In this document: piece by piece, positions 9,760 to 18,290 of the stretch
Position numbering within the stretch: the stretch's first letter is position 1
How the letters are laid out: each line of letters opens with the position of its first letter
NCBI RefSeq assembly: GCF_000013085.1
Contig: NC_007643.1
Span: 4,288,826 to 4,352,825, forward strand
Source of the DNA: Rhodospirillum rubrum ATCC 11170
Lineage (GTDB): Bacteria > Pseudomonadota > Alphaproteobacteria > Rhodospirillales > Rhodospirillaceae
Direction of reading: 5' to 3'
Length of the DNA: 64,000 nt
Translations under genes and position numbers: made by a program
The notes under the pieces: generated by a model
What the model was told of the DNA's origin: nothing
Database searches by the model: none
The model's input: only the letters and a program-made list of their open reading frames with translations

Positions 9760-10391
9760 AACTGTTCGTCGAGGGCGGTGGCGGTCACGAAGCCGCCTGC
9801 CGGCAGGCTTTCGCCACCTTCCTCAGCCGCGCCGGTCTGTCCAAAAAGCCCCGGATCATGGTCTGCGGCAGCCGCCATAATGCCTATGACGATTATTGTA
9901 TCGCCCTTGAAAACCGTGAAGACGCCGTTTTGCTGGTCGATAGCGAAGGTCCGGTGGCACCCGACATCCAGGCCGGCAAGCCCGACACGTGGCAACCCTG
10001 GCGACATCTGAAACAGCGACAAGAGGACGGATGGGATAAGCCAGAGGGGGCGAGGGACGAGGATTGCCACCTGATGGTCCAATGCATGGAGTATTGGCTC
10101 GTGGCCGACCGGGAGACCCTCAAGAGTTTCTTTGGGAAAGAGTTCAAGGAAAACGCCCTGCCCGCCACCGGCGCCCCTCTCGAGTCCTGGTTGAAACAGC
10201 GGGTTTATGACGGCCTTGCCCGGGCGACGAAGACCTGCGAGACCAAGGGGCGTTACGATAAGGGCGCGCATTCCTTCAAATTGCTGACCGCGATCGATCC
10301 GGCCAAGGTTGTGGCGGCCTCGCCCTGGGCGGCGCGCTTCGTCGCCCACCTCAAGACCAAAATGGATCACCCCAAAAGGGACCCCCGATGA
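9753..10391 (+). CDS. DUF4276 TOPRIM-like protein, putative effector nuclease
   Basis: This 212-residue protein opens with MVKLFVEGGGGHEAACRQ, the DUF4276 hallmark. Glu7 in strand 1 and Asp63-x-Glu65 in AVLLVDSEGPV correspond to the acidic residues of a TOPRIM fold, the metal-binding centre of OLD-type nucleases. A QCMEYWLVAD helix near residue 110 is also typical of the family. The ATG at 9753 lies inside the stop of the ATPase gene (ATGGTGA), so translation is coupled. No other partner gene is visible: argG follows after about 100 bases. It probably acts as the nuclease arm of the ATPase pair, but nuclease activity has to be shown. Confidence 0.8.
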   Translation: MVKLFVEGGGGHEAACRQAFATFLSRAGLSKKPRIMVCGSRHNAYDDYCIALENREDAVLLVDSEGPVAPDIQAGKPDTWQPWRHLKQRQEDGWDKPEGARDEDCHLMVQCMEYWLVADRETLKSFFGKEFKENALPATGAPLESWLKQRVYDGLARATKTCETKGRYDKGAHSFKLLTAIDPAKVVAASPWAARFVAHLKTKMDHPKRDPR

Positions 10392-10495
10392 CCTTGTCCG
10401 GCGCGTTCCTCGGTTTTTTGCTTTTTCCCTTTGTACCCGGGACCTTATGATTGGGTTCCGGCTGCATTCCTCCCATGGTCAAGAAGGCGCTTTCC

Positions 10496-11710
10496 ATGAA
10501 GAAAGGTGACGTGAAGAAGGTTGTTCTCGCCTATTCCGGCGGTTTGGACACCTCGATCATCTTGCGTTGGCTGCAAGACGAATACGACTGCGAGGTGGTG
10601 ACCTTCACCGCCGATATCGGTCAGGGCGAGGAACTGGAGCCGGCGCGCCAGAAGGCCGAGATGATGGGGATCAAGGAGATCTACATCGAGGACCTGCGCG
10701 AGGAATTCGTCCGCGACTACGTTTTCCCGATGTTCCGCGCCAATACCCTTTATGAAGGCGTCTATCTGCTGGGCACCTCGATCGCCCGGCCGCTGATCGG
10801 CAAGCGTCTGGTCGAGATCGCCGAGGCGACCGGCGCCGACGCCGTCAGCCACGGCGCGACCGGCAAGGGCAACGATCAGGTGCGGTTCGAGCTGACCGCC
10901 TATGCGCTCAAGCCCGACATCAAGATCATCGCGCCTTGGCGCACCTGGGATCTGCACAGCCGCACCAAGCTGATCGAATACGCCATGCGCCACCAGATCC
11001 CCGTGCCCAAGGACAAGCACGGCGAGGCGCCCTATTCGATGGACGCCAATCTTCTGCACATCTCCTATGAAGGCAAGGCCCTGGAGAACCCCTGGACCGA
11101 GCCCAGCGAGGACATGTTCCGCCTGACGGTCAGCCCGGAAGCCGCCCCCGACAAGGCCCAGTACATCGAGGTCGATTTCGAGCGCGGCGATGCCGTGGCC
11201 ATCGATGGCGAAAAGCTGACCCCGGCCGCCCTGCTCGCCAAGCTCAACGAGATCGGCGGCCGCCATGGCGTGGGCCGTCTGGATCTGGTCGAAAACCGCT
11301 ATGTCGGCATGAAGTCGCGCGGCGTTTATGAAACCCCGGGCGGCACCATCTTGCAGGTCGCCCACCGCGCCGTGGAAAGCCTGACCCTTGATCGCGAGGT
11401 CATGCACCTGCGCGACGAGCTGATGCCGCGCTATGCCAAGCTGATCTACAACGGCTTCTGGTTCGCCCCCGAGCGCCTGATGCTGCAGGCCGCCATCGAT
11501 CAGACCCAGCAGACGGTGACCGGCACCGCCCGCCTGAAGCTCTACAAGGGCAATGTCAGCGTCGTCGGCCGCAAGGCGGCGAAAAGCCTCTATCGCATGG
11601 ACTATGTCACCTTCGAGGAAGACACCGTCTATGACCAGCACGACGCCGAAGGCTTCATCAAACTGAACGCCCTGCGTCTGCGTCTGGGCAAGATGGCCCG
11701 CGACAGCTGA
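10496..11710 (+). CDS. argG: Argininosuccinate synthase
   Basis: ArgG joins citrulline and aspartate with ATP to give argininosuccinate, the penultimate step of arginine synthesis. At 404 residues it is full length. The ATP pyrophosphatase P-loop [10 protein letters not shown] is at residues 12-21, and [13 protein letters not shown] (near 119-131) is also present. The ATG at 10496 has AAGAAGG eight bases upstream; the frame is open back to 10451, but without conserved sequence. A strong intrinsic terminator follows at 11739-11764. Confidence 0.97.
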   Translation: MKKGDVKKVVLAYSGGLDTSIILRWLQDEYDCEVVTFTADIGQGEELEPARQKAEMMGIKEIYIEDLREEFVRDYVFPMFRANTLYEGVYLLGTSIARPLIGKRLVEIAEATGADAVSHGATGKGNDQVRFELTAYALKPDIKIIAPWRTWDLHSRTKLIEYAMRHQIPVPKDKHGEAPYSMDANLLHISYEGKALENPWTEPSEDMFRLTVSPEAAPDKAQYIEVDFERGDAVAIDGEKLTPAALLAKLNEIGGRHGVGRLDLVENRYVGMKSRGVYETPGGTILQVAHRAVESLTLDREVMHLRDELMPRYAKLIYNGFWFAPERLMLQAAIDQTQQTVTGTARLKLYKGNVSVVGRKAAKSLYRMDYVTFEEDTVYDQHDAEGFIKLNALRLRLGKMARDS

Positions 11711-11738
11711 TCGCGGTCGCTGCGTGCCAGACTTAAGC

Positions 11739-11764
11739 AAAGGCCCCTCTCGCGAGGGGCCTTT
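11739..11764 (+). terminator. Intrinsic terminator after argG
   Basis: A perfect 11-base-pair inverted repeat (AAAGGCCCCTC and GAGGGGCCTTT) with a TCGC loop starts 28 bases after the argG stop. The T-run is part of the right arm and short, but the stem is very stable and the A/T flanks would work for either direction. Confidence 0.85.
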
Positions 11765-11842
11765 CGTCTGACCGGGTTCACAGGGCGCCCCGCCTGATGT
11801 AAATTAGACCTTAATTATAAAACCACAGCGGGAGGCGTTGTC

Positions 11843-12274
11843 ATGACCTATCACATCTCCACCCTGTATGGCGGTTCGGGCGGATTTGCCGATGCCGTGG
11901 CCGAAGTGACCAGCGCCCTGGCCGACAACGGCTTTAGCATTCTGACCACCCTTGACGTCGCCGCCACCCTGCGGGCCAGGCTTGATGCCGATCTGCCGCC
12001 CTATCTGATCCTGGGCGCCTGCAACCCGGGCTTCACCTTGCGCTCGCTCCACGAGGAACCGCGCATCGGCCTGATGGTGCCCTGTAACGTGGTGGTGCGC
12101 GAAATTCCCGCCGGCCAAGCCGATGCCGGGCGTATCGAGATTTCAGCCGTCGACCCTGTCGCCGCGATGATGGCGATCGACAATGTCGGCCTTATCCATG
12201 TCGCCCAGGAGATCCGCGGCCAATTGAGCCGGGTGGTCGACCGCCTGGGGCTTGATCCCGCCGAAGCGGCTTAA
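11843..12274 (+). CDS. DUF302 family protein
   Basis: This 143-residue protein is a single DUF302 domain: MTYHISTLYGGSGGFADAVAEVTSAL at the N-terminus read in parts, LGACNPGFTLRSLHEEPRIGLMVPCNVVVRE in the centre with the family Asn-Pro and Pro-Cys-Asn motifs, then a C-terminal Met/Ala helix. The family binds small ligands or metals in an unclear way and is often found near redox or sulfur genes. The ATG has GGGAGGCG before it. AT-rich bases at 11796-11822 just upstream could carry the promoter. It is the last chromosomal gene before the STAND NTPase, which points the opposite way. Confidence 0.85.
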   Translation: MTYHISTLYGGSGGFADAVAEVTSALADNGFSILTTLDVAATLRARLDADLPPYLILGACNPGFTLRSLHEEPRIGLMVPCNVVVREIPAGQADAGRIEISAVDPVAAMMAIDNVGLIHVAQEIRGQLSRVVDRLGLDPAEAA

Positions 12275-12286
12275 CGATTGGGACCG

Positions 12287-12301
12287 GATCCCGCAGGGAT
12301 C
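12287..12301. other. Small hairpin between DUF302 gene and the STAND gene
   Basis: GATCCC-GCA-GGGATC forms a six-base-pair stem 12 bases after the DUF302 stop. It has no T-run. It lies between two convergent genes and may help end transcripts from either side. Confidence 0.35.
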
Positions 12302-12400
12302 ATAGGGTCTCGCGCCGACGCTGTCTTAGCAGCTGAGGACTGCAACCTGTGAGGAGGGGAGTTGAATGGCTGGGCCCCCCCCCGCCCTCCCCTCTGGTCG

Positions 12401-15400
12401 CTAATCCTCGCAAACAGGCACCCATGACGGGACTGGACCGCCGAACAGCGTCTCCACCTGCTTTTTCGCGGGTGGCTCGAAATACGTGTAATGCTTTATT
12501 TCCCAATCTCCGTCTTGCTGCCAGTACAGGCTTGTGAAGTTCAAACGACCACCGAAGCCCTTTCCGTCACCGCCGTACACATTTTTTTCCCCAGCAATCA
12601 CCCACACCGGTGCCAACCCCGCTTTGTCTAAGGTTCGCAGGAATGCTTCGCGGTCCACTAGCGCCGCGTGTGGGCCTTGCTCGGTCAAGGCTGGATCAAA
12701 AAATCTAATCGACCCAGCCCTGTCGAGGAACGTTGGCCGCCGGCCATCTGACATGTGGAGTTCCATGTCACGGATCAGCCATGGCGCCGGCATCTCGACC
12801 CGGATTGCATCATCGATAGAGCCGTCATATCCGCCGCGCTCGCAGGTGTATTCAGTGACTGTGGGTCGAGCGGCCGTGGGAAGGGAACCCAACCCGTCCC
12901 CCGGTTCCTCCCAGTCCGAAAAATCGGAGAATGATGTGTGCCATGGATACTCGCCGATGTAGTGTTCGTGGCCGTAGATTTCGATGAACGGCAGGGCGTG
13001 CGGGTCACTGAGGCGCTTTGTCTGGAGCCCTCTCAGCAAACGGCTCAGGTCTCTCCGCTTGACGACAACGCAATTGATGCGCGCCCAACTATCCATTCCG
13101 CGCTCGTCATCTCCCCACGGCCGTTCGCCAACAGATGTGAAGCTGTGCAGAACGAGCCAACGTCCGCTATCCCGCCCAGCAACGTCGATACAGCGGACGT
13201 CATTGATCATGCCATCCTGGCTATGGAGCCATTGAAGGCGCTCGGTCGGGGTCGACGCTTTCAGCACTGGATGGATGGGTGACCACCACACCGGTTCATC
13301 GAATCTGGTCCCCCCGTCATCCTGGGCCGATTCGGCAAGGAGAGATGGGTCTATGTCTCGCAGGCTACCGCAGGTTTCTCCGGGATAAGATCCGGGCGCC
13401 TCGCCAGCGTTTCTTCCTCCGATGAAGGCGCAGTTATCGGCCAAACGACCTCCTAGTTCATACAAGCTAAGCCACTGATATTTTTTGCCGATACGCTCCA
13501 CAGAATGAGACATCCTGCCGTGACTGATCTGTCGGCCACGGTCAAAGGCCCCGTGCAGTTGCTCGGACCAGCCGAGATCATGGGCGCGCATGCAAACCCA
13601 TCGACGAGCCCAACGCTGGTTAAACAGGGCGGTGCTTCGACCAGCCCATGAGCCCATTCCATTCGCTATCCATGGCTGGATGCTCACCCGGTAGTCTTCC
13701 CACGCGTCACTGGTGATAGTGCTGCGGAAGGCACGCTCGCTTTCCTCAAAAGCTTCTCGCTCTGGCGTCTGTTCCCAACGGCCGCGGCCATTAAGAAGTT
13801 TTGCTTTTTCTGCCATCTCCATGAAGGCGGTGACAGCTTCGGGCGATGCCGTGGCACTGAAATCGGCTAACCATGACAGCCCAACTTCAGGGTCGCTTGG
13901 CAGCCTTGTTACTCCCAGCGGTGCAGGGCTCCAATTCCTAACGTGGCTGTCGATCACGTAGCGCGCGAAATCGCCATCCTGGACGGCAGAACTGACAATT
14001 TGGTCGGAATAACGGGCTCCCGATCCGTATGTGTCGGTATAATTCTCGATGATTTCGTTGGGGATATGCTCCAGCGGCCATGGACTGCGGTACGGGGGAC
14101 GCGCTTTCGTCAGGTCGACCTCAGGCGGCAAACACTGCCTCCACAACGCATACTCCACGATTCCCCGGCCGTGATCGCGGATCAAGGTATTGAGCGGCGG
14201 TGCCCCGGCGTCGAAGAGTGTCGTGTATACCGCCAGGGCCAGAGTGCCGATCGTGCCCTCATCCATCATCCCCTGCAGCAACGCGCCGTAGATCGCCGCC
14301 AGAAGGCGTTCGCGCAGGTAGTCGTCGTCAATCTCCCAGAACCGCGCCAACAGGTTGGCGGCCAGATTGGGACGCTTTGCCATCAGAGAAGATAGCGCCT
14401 TGGTGGCGCGGTCGCGTACAGTGCGGTTCGAAGTGGTGAGGCACCAGCTTAGGGTGATGCCCGCCAACTCAGCGCGACGATCTTCGATGACGTCGAAGCC
14501 ATTGCTCCAGGCCCATTCGATAAGCGTCATAATCGGGGAATGTTCATCTGCTCCGATTAACGAGATGGGGATGGACCATTTCGCATCCCGCTCCGGCATC
14601 GGCCATGCCTTCAATTGATCGTGAAGATAAAGGCCGTTGAACTGGTTGTCCGGCTCGGTCGCCACATGCAGCAGGATACTCAGAACCTCTTTCTCACCTA
14701 AAATCCGGTGCACAAGGTCTAGCGTCCTCTGTGTGAAGTTCTGCTGCGCGCGCCAGAGCAGGCTCTCACGGAAAGCCTCTTGGACGCTGTAAGAGGTCTT
14801 TGCCGGCAACAGGTCCGGCAGTTCTTGTCCGAAACGTTCGGGAAGCTGCACAGCCAAAGCCTCAACTACCCCCGCCATTTCCCATGCCAATGGTTCAGTG
14901 ACATACCGGAGCAGCGGAGCATCCGCGGCAAAGGCGGCAGCGGGACTGGCGGCGCCTATATGAACATCTATCAGACGAGCAGCGATCACATGGTCGCTGA
15001 AGCGCTGGAAAGTGAAGCGAACGACTTCGGCCCCGTCGTCGTCAACCTCCACCGTCAGCATGCCTTCGCTCTCAAGCTGAGTAAGGAGATCGCGATTCCG
15101 GTCCGCCTGAGAAGGCAAGATGGCGTCGAACAGGGGTTGTACCTGCTCCACAGGGAGACGTTCTGTTACTCCCCAGGCCATCGCCTCGGCCAGCGCTTCG
15201 ATTGCCCTCTTGACGATTTTCCGGCGGGTGTCCAGTTGAAGACGTCGTTCCACAAAACTTTGGACGGCATCACGGTAGAAGGAAAAAATTGCCGTCACAC
15301 CGGTCATGCCGCGTGGGAACTCGCGCTGCTGATTTCTTTCAAGAGCGTCACAAAGGGTTTTCAGGAACAGCGGGACATTCAGCTCAGGTGCCGGCACCGG

Positions 15401-16912
15401 CGCACCCGGCAGGACAAAACCACGGGCCTTCAGGTATGCACGCGCATCCTTACTGCCAAAGCCGTGGTGCTCCAGCCGGGGCAGAACCTCCTCGGTTAGC
15501 GAGTCGGGGATGACGTGTGCAAGATAAGTCGTGCGGCAGGACAAGATCACCCCAAGATGCGGAAATGCCTCCACCTGCTTGAGAAAACCCGCCAACCGGC
15601 TAGGCCATAAGGCCGTGCCTTTCCGCTCGTTGAGCGCGTCAACAAGGATTAGTCCCCTGACACCCGCTGCCTGAGCTGCAGCATCGAGAGCGCCGAGAAA
15701 GTGCTGTGTGCTTGTCCCTGCTGGCATATCCAGCTCACGGAGGATCTGATCCCATGGATTGCCCTCGGTGAAATTCTGCCCCAGCAACAGCACCGCCGGC
15801 CGGCAACGTTCGATCTGGTAGGCCGCCACGTCGGCGAGCAGATGTGATTTGCCGACGCCCCCACCTCCGTGCACGAGGATCTGGCTCTGGTTGACGTAAG
15901 CCCAGCTTTCTCCTTCCAATTCAAGGCTCATGCTGTGAATTGAGTTGTGCAATTCCCTGAGGTCGCGGTATGCCCTGTCGCGACGGTCCTTGGCATCCTT
16001 AACGCCGTCCGCGTTGTTATATAGCCAAGCGAATGTTCTCTCTAATGCGCGCGCGGCGGCATTCAAGGCGTCCCGGCATTGCTTAAGCGGATAAAAGTGT
16101 GATGCGGTCGGCGGCTCCGACGGCAAGGTTGCTTCGAGCGATAGTAGGGATTGAGCGAAATCTGCGGGTAAGGGAGCGGTGACCTCGGCCAGGAGCGTGG
16201 CCGATTGAACTGCTGACCGTCCGTGGCGGAAAATATCCCGTACCCAGGTCTCCATCTGGCGGTGGAGGTCTGGGTCACGCGCCAATCCAAGTAAGGCCCG
16301 GCGGATCGGGAGAGTGACACTTGTATCGGCCGTGTAGCGGTTGCCAAGGTCAGCCGCAGCCGATTCAAATTTTTGTTGGAACCACGCCACCGTAAGAAGT
16401 TGTTGGTTAAACCAGTAAAAAGTTCTTCCGGCGTATTGTGAGGGTTCACGAGTAAGGCGTTCTTTCAGAGTGCTGGCATTCCACAACTCAATGGTTAAGC
16501 GACGACTTGATTCGGTGGCCTTTTTTATCTTTCTGTCGCGCCAAGCCTGCCATTTTTCCAGAGGAGTCTTGCCTCTTCCCGTTCGAGCGTCAGACAAGTC
16601 AAACGGTATGCAAACCACGTAACGGGTGAGCATCGGGTGTTTGGTCAGCGCTTGGTTGAGCGCTGAATCGAGGTCGCGGAGCAGGTTATGTACGTCCCAA
16701 TAGTACTTAACCTGCCACCCTGTTTCTTGGCCGTCTGGAAAACGGGTGAAGCACTCTACCCCGGCATCAGCCCCCGCGCCCTTGCGGTAATGTTCCGCCT
16801 CTGGGGCGCGTGGCTCGAGAGAGGCAAACTGGCAGCACAACTCCTCAAACGCTCTATGGCGGCTGCCGCCGTGCTCTCGAATGTTTTTAAAGTCGATATC
16901 AGGCAACGGCAT
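12401..16912 (-). CDS. STAND NTPase with N-terminal PD-(D/E)XK nuclease domain, AVAST-like
   Basis: A single 1503-residue protein. Residues 1-140 look like an Mrr/Cap4-type nuclease: FEELCCQFASLE at 22-33, Asp49-x3-Glu53 in GADAGVECF, and Gln67-x-Lys69 in GWQVKYYWD, the D-(Q/E)xK pattern. After a linker with LGNRYTADTSVTLP (near 189-202), a STAND ATPase follows: Walker A HGGGGVGKS at 348-356, Walker B LILVDALNE at 421-429, and an Arg sensor ILSCRTTYL near 456-464. The remaining 900 or so residues are a long helical region without a named domain, the place where Avs proteins recognise phage terminase or portal. This layout matches Avs-type anti-phage sensors, nearest to the Avs4/Avs2 plan. The ATG at 16910-16912 lacks a clear ribosome site, but the conserved start of the nuclease domain fits. 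The DNA looks less GC-rich than the flanks, suggesting transfer. Subfamily is uncertain. Confidence 0.85.
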   Translation of the reverse strand: MPLPDIDFKNIREHGGSRHRAFEELCCQFASLEPRAPEAEHYRKGAGADAGVECFTRFPDGQETGWQVKYYWDVHNLLRDLDSALNQALTKHPMLTRYVVCIPFDLSDARTGRGKTPLEKWQAWRDRKIKKATESSRRLTIELWNASTLKERLTREPSQYAGRTFYWFNQQLLTVAWFQQKFESAAADLGNRYTADTSVTLPIRRALLGLARDPDLHRQMETWVRDIFRHGRSAVQSATLLAEVTAPLPADFAQSLLSLEATLPSEPPTASHFYPLKQCRDALNAAARALERTFAWLYNNADGVKDAKDRRDRAYRDLRELHNSIHSMSLELEGESWAYVNQSQILVHGGGGVGKSHLLADVAAYQIERCRPAVLLLGQNFTEGNPWDQILRELDMPAGTSTQHFLGALDAAAQAAGVRGLILVDALNERKGTALWPSRLAGFLKQVEAFPHLGVILSCRTTYLAHVIPDSLTEEVLPRLEHHGFGSKDARAYLKARGFVLPGAPVPAPELNVPLFLKTLCDALERNQQREFPRGMTGVTAIFSFYRDAVQSFVERRLQLDTRRKIVKRAIEALAEAMAWGVTERLPVEQVQPLFDAILPSQADRNRDLLTQLESEGMLTVEVDDDGAEVVRFTFQRFSDHVIAARLIDVHIGAASPAAAFAADAPLLRYVTEPLAWEMAGVVEALAVQLPERFGQELPDLLPAKTSYSVQEAFRESLLWRAQQNFTQRTLDLVHRILGEKEVLSILLHVATEPDNQFNGLYLHDQLKAWPMPERDAKWSIPISLIGADEHSPIMTLIEWAWSNGFDVIEDRRAELAGITLSWCLTTSNRTVRDRATKALSSLMAKRPNLAANLLARFWEIDDDYLRERLLAAIYGALLQGMMDEGTIGTLALAVYTTLFDAGAPPLNTLIRDHGRGIVEYALWRQCLPPEVDLTKARPPYRSPWPLEHIPNEIIENYTDTYGSGARYSDQIVSSAVQDGDFARYVIDSHVRNWSPAPLGVTRLPSDPEVGLSWLADFSATASPEAVTAFMEMAEKAKLLNGRGRWEQTPEREAFEESERAFRSTITSDAWEDYRVSIQPWIANGMGSWAGRSTALFNQRWARRWVCMRAHDLGWSEQLHGAFDRGRQISHGRMSHSVERIGKKYQWLSLYELGGRLADNCAFIGGRNAGEAPGSYPGETCGSLRDIDPSLLAESAQDDGGTRFDEPVWWSPIHPVLKASTPTERLQWLHSQDGMINDVRCIDVAGRDSGRWLVLHSFTSVGERPWGDDERGMDSWARINCVVVKRRDLSRLLRGLQTKRLSDPHALPFIEIYGHEHYIGEYPWHTSFSDFSDWEEPGDGLGSLPTAARPTVTEYTCERGGYDGSIDDAIRVEMPAPWLIRDMELHMSDGRRPTFLDRAGSIRFFDPALTEQGPHAALVDREAFLRTLDKAGLAPVWVIAGEKNVYGGDGKGFGGRLNFTSLYWQQDGDWEIKHYTYFEPPAKKQVETLFGGPVPSWVPVCED

Positions 16913-17135
16913 AAAGAGAGGGCATATCCGAAAGATTGAGATCCTTTAATCTGACCCGCTCGCCGTAAAAGAGCAAACATTGATTTTTACATGGCACCAG
17001 AAGATTGTGCGCTGTTTGCTAAGAATGCTCACATCGCTTTTTTGCAGCAACCTTATCCCATATCCTTCGCGGCTCGGGGCCCGATCTGGCCGATCGGGCC
17101 CGCTTGAGCGAAAGGCGCCGAAGGGGTGTCGCCGC
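16913..17135. other. AT-rich spacer upstream of the STAND gene
   Basis: The left two thirds (to about 17080) are clearly richer in A and T than the surrounding chromosome. This stretch must hold the minus-strand promoter of the STAND gene. No confident -35/-10 pair was found. High-GC sequence resumes at about 17080, which is my best guess for the right edge of the acquired segment. The T-rich bases at 17037-17044 lie downstream of the DUF1150 gene on its strand. Confidence 0.5.
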
Positions 17136-17390
17136 TCAGTGCAGCGGCATCGGCTGCATATCGTGCTGGCGGATGGCCACATGGGCCAGATCCAGGCTGG
17201 GCGCCCAGCCGATGCGCAGGCCGTTGGCGGCGTGGATGGTGAAGCCGGCGATCGGCTGCTGGGCATCGGCGGCCGTGGCGGCCCGGGCATAGGCCAGGGC
17301 GTTAAGGCCGAGGACCGCCAGTTCCTCGATATTGGCCGGGCCGGGAATGGCCGGGTGCTCGGCGGACTCTTGGAAATTCTTGTCACTCAT
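17136..17390 (-). CDS. DUF1150 family protein
   Basis: This 84-residue protein has the DUF1150 pattern: an N-terminal acidic/amide stretch, then IEELAVLGLNALAYARA and GFTIHAANGLRIGWAPSLDLA, ending near ARQHDM-type sequence (here IRQHDMQPMPLH). The ATG has AAGGAG eight bases before it. In alphaproteobacteria DUF1150 genes commonly sit directly behind a small heat-shock gene, as here (141 bases after hsp20, same strand). The role is unknown; co-regulation with heat shock is likely. Confidence 0.85.
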   Translation of the reverse strand: MSDKNFQESAEHPAIPGPANIEELAVLGLNALAYARAATAADAQQPIAGFTIHAANGLRIGWAPSLDLAHVAIRQHDMQPMPLH

Positions 17391-17531
17391 GATGGGACTC
17401 CTTTGTGACCGAATCCGGTGATCCCTCTGGCTTGATCCTCGGGCGTTTCTAGCGGTGGTTATGATGTCTAACGCCCGGTAATCGCCTTGGGTTCGACCGC
17501 CCCGCCGTCTGTTGGACGCGCGGGTGGATTG

Positions 17532-18005
17532 TCAGGCGCGGTCTTTGGCGGAAACGTCGATGGTACGGGCGCTGTCGGCGGGATCGCCGCTTCCTTTGGC
17601 GTCGATGCGGATATGACGGACCTTGGGCTCGGGAATCGGCCGCTCTAGGTCGATGTGCAGCAGGCCGTTCTCCAAGCTGGCACCGATGATCTCGATCCCC
17701 TCGGCCAGGACGAAGGCCCGTTGAAACTGCCGCGAGGCGATGCCGCGGTGCAGGAAGATCCGCTCGGCGTCGTCTTGTTGGCGCCGTCCGCGAATGACCA
17801 GTTGATTGTCTTCGACCGCGACGGAAAGGTCGGATTCGGCGAAGCCGGCGACGGCCAGAGTGATCCTCAGGCCAACTTCGCTGACCTGCTCGATATTATA
17901 GGGGGGATACCCCTCGGCCTGGGTCTTGGCGACGCGGTCGAGCACGCGTTCGAAATGGTCAAAGCCTAACAGCAGCGGACTGTTGAAAACGGACAGTCGG
18001 GTCAC
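17532..18005 (-). CDS. Small heat-shock protein, Hsp20/alpha-crystallin family
   Basis: This 157-residue IbpA-type chaperone keeps unfolding proteins from aggregating. It opens with LSVFNSPLLLGFDHFERVLDR, the class A proteobacterial N-terminus. The alpha-crystallin domain follows (about 35-125: YPPYNIEQ, LRITLAVAGF, LVIRGRR, FLHRGIASRQFQRAF, LENGLLHIDLER) and then a short tail. The GTG at 18003-18005 is chosen because AGGAGGAGGAC precedes it directly; the frame is open to 18095 but without conserved sequence. Its promoter at 18117-18147 leaves a leader of about 105 bases, long enough for an RNA thermometer. Confidence 0.94.
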   Translation of the reverse strand: MTRLSVFNSPLLLGFDHFERVLDRVAKTQAEGYPPYNIEQVSEVGLRITLAVAGFAESDLSVAVEDNQLVIRGRRQQDDAERIFLHRGIASRQFQRAFVLAEGIEIIGASLENGLLHIDLERPIPEPKVRHIRIDAKGSGDPADSARTIDVSAKDRA

Positions 18006-18116
18006 TTGCGTCCTCCTCCTTGGGTCGTCGAGCGAGCACACATGGGCGAAAGGACGGGGTGGGCCCAGGTCCGGCGCCATGCCGGTCGGCCCCAAATGGG
18101 CGCCGACCTTGCCCCT

Positions 18117-18147
18117 ATTATGTCGGTTGGGCGGGTGCCCGCGTCAA
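18117..18147 (-). promoter_or_regulatory. Probable promoter of hsp20
   Basis: On the minus strand, TTGACG (18147-18142) and CATAAT (18122-18117) lie 19 bases apart. CTTGAC is also compatible with a heat-shock sigma factor -35. The transcript would begin near 18110. Confidence 0.5.
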
Positions 18148-18290
18148 GTTACAGGGCGGCGCGCGGGGGGCGATAAGAGACTTTCGGCTCAAGAATGCAG
18201 TCTTTCGGGTATTTCGGAGGGTCTCGACCTTTCGATCCCAAGCCGTCCGCGGTACAAGGGACGCCGGTCCGTCCTTCCGGAGTTCACCCC

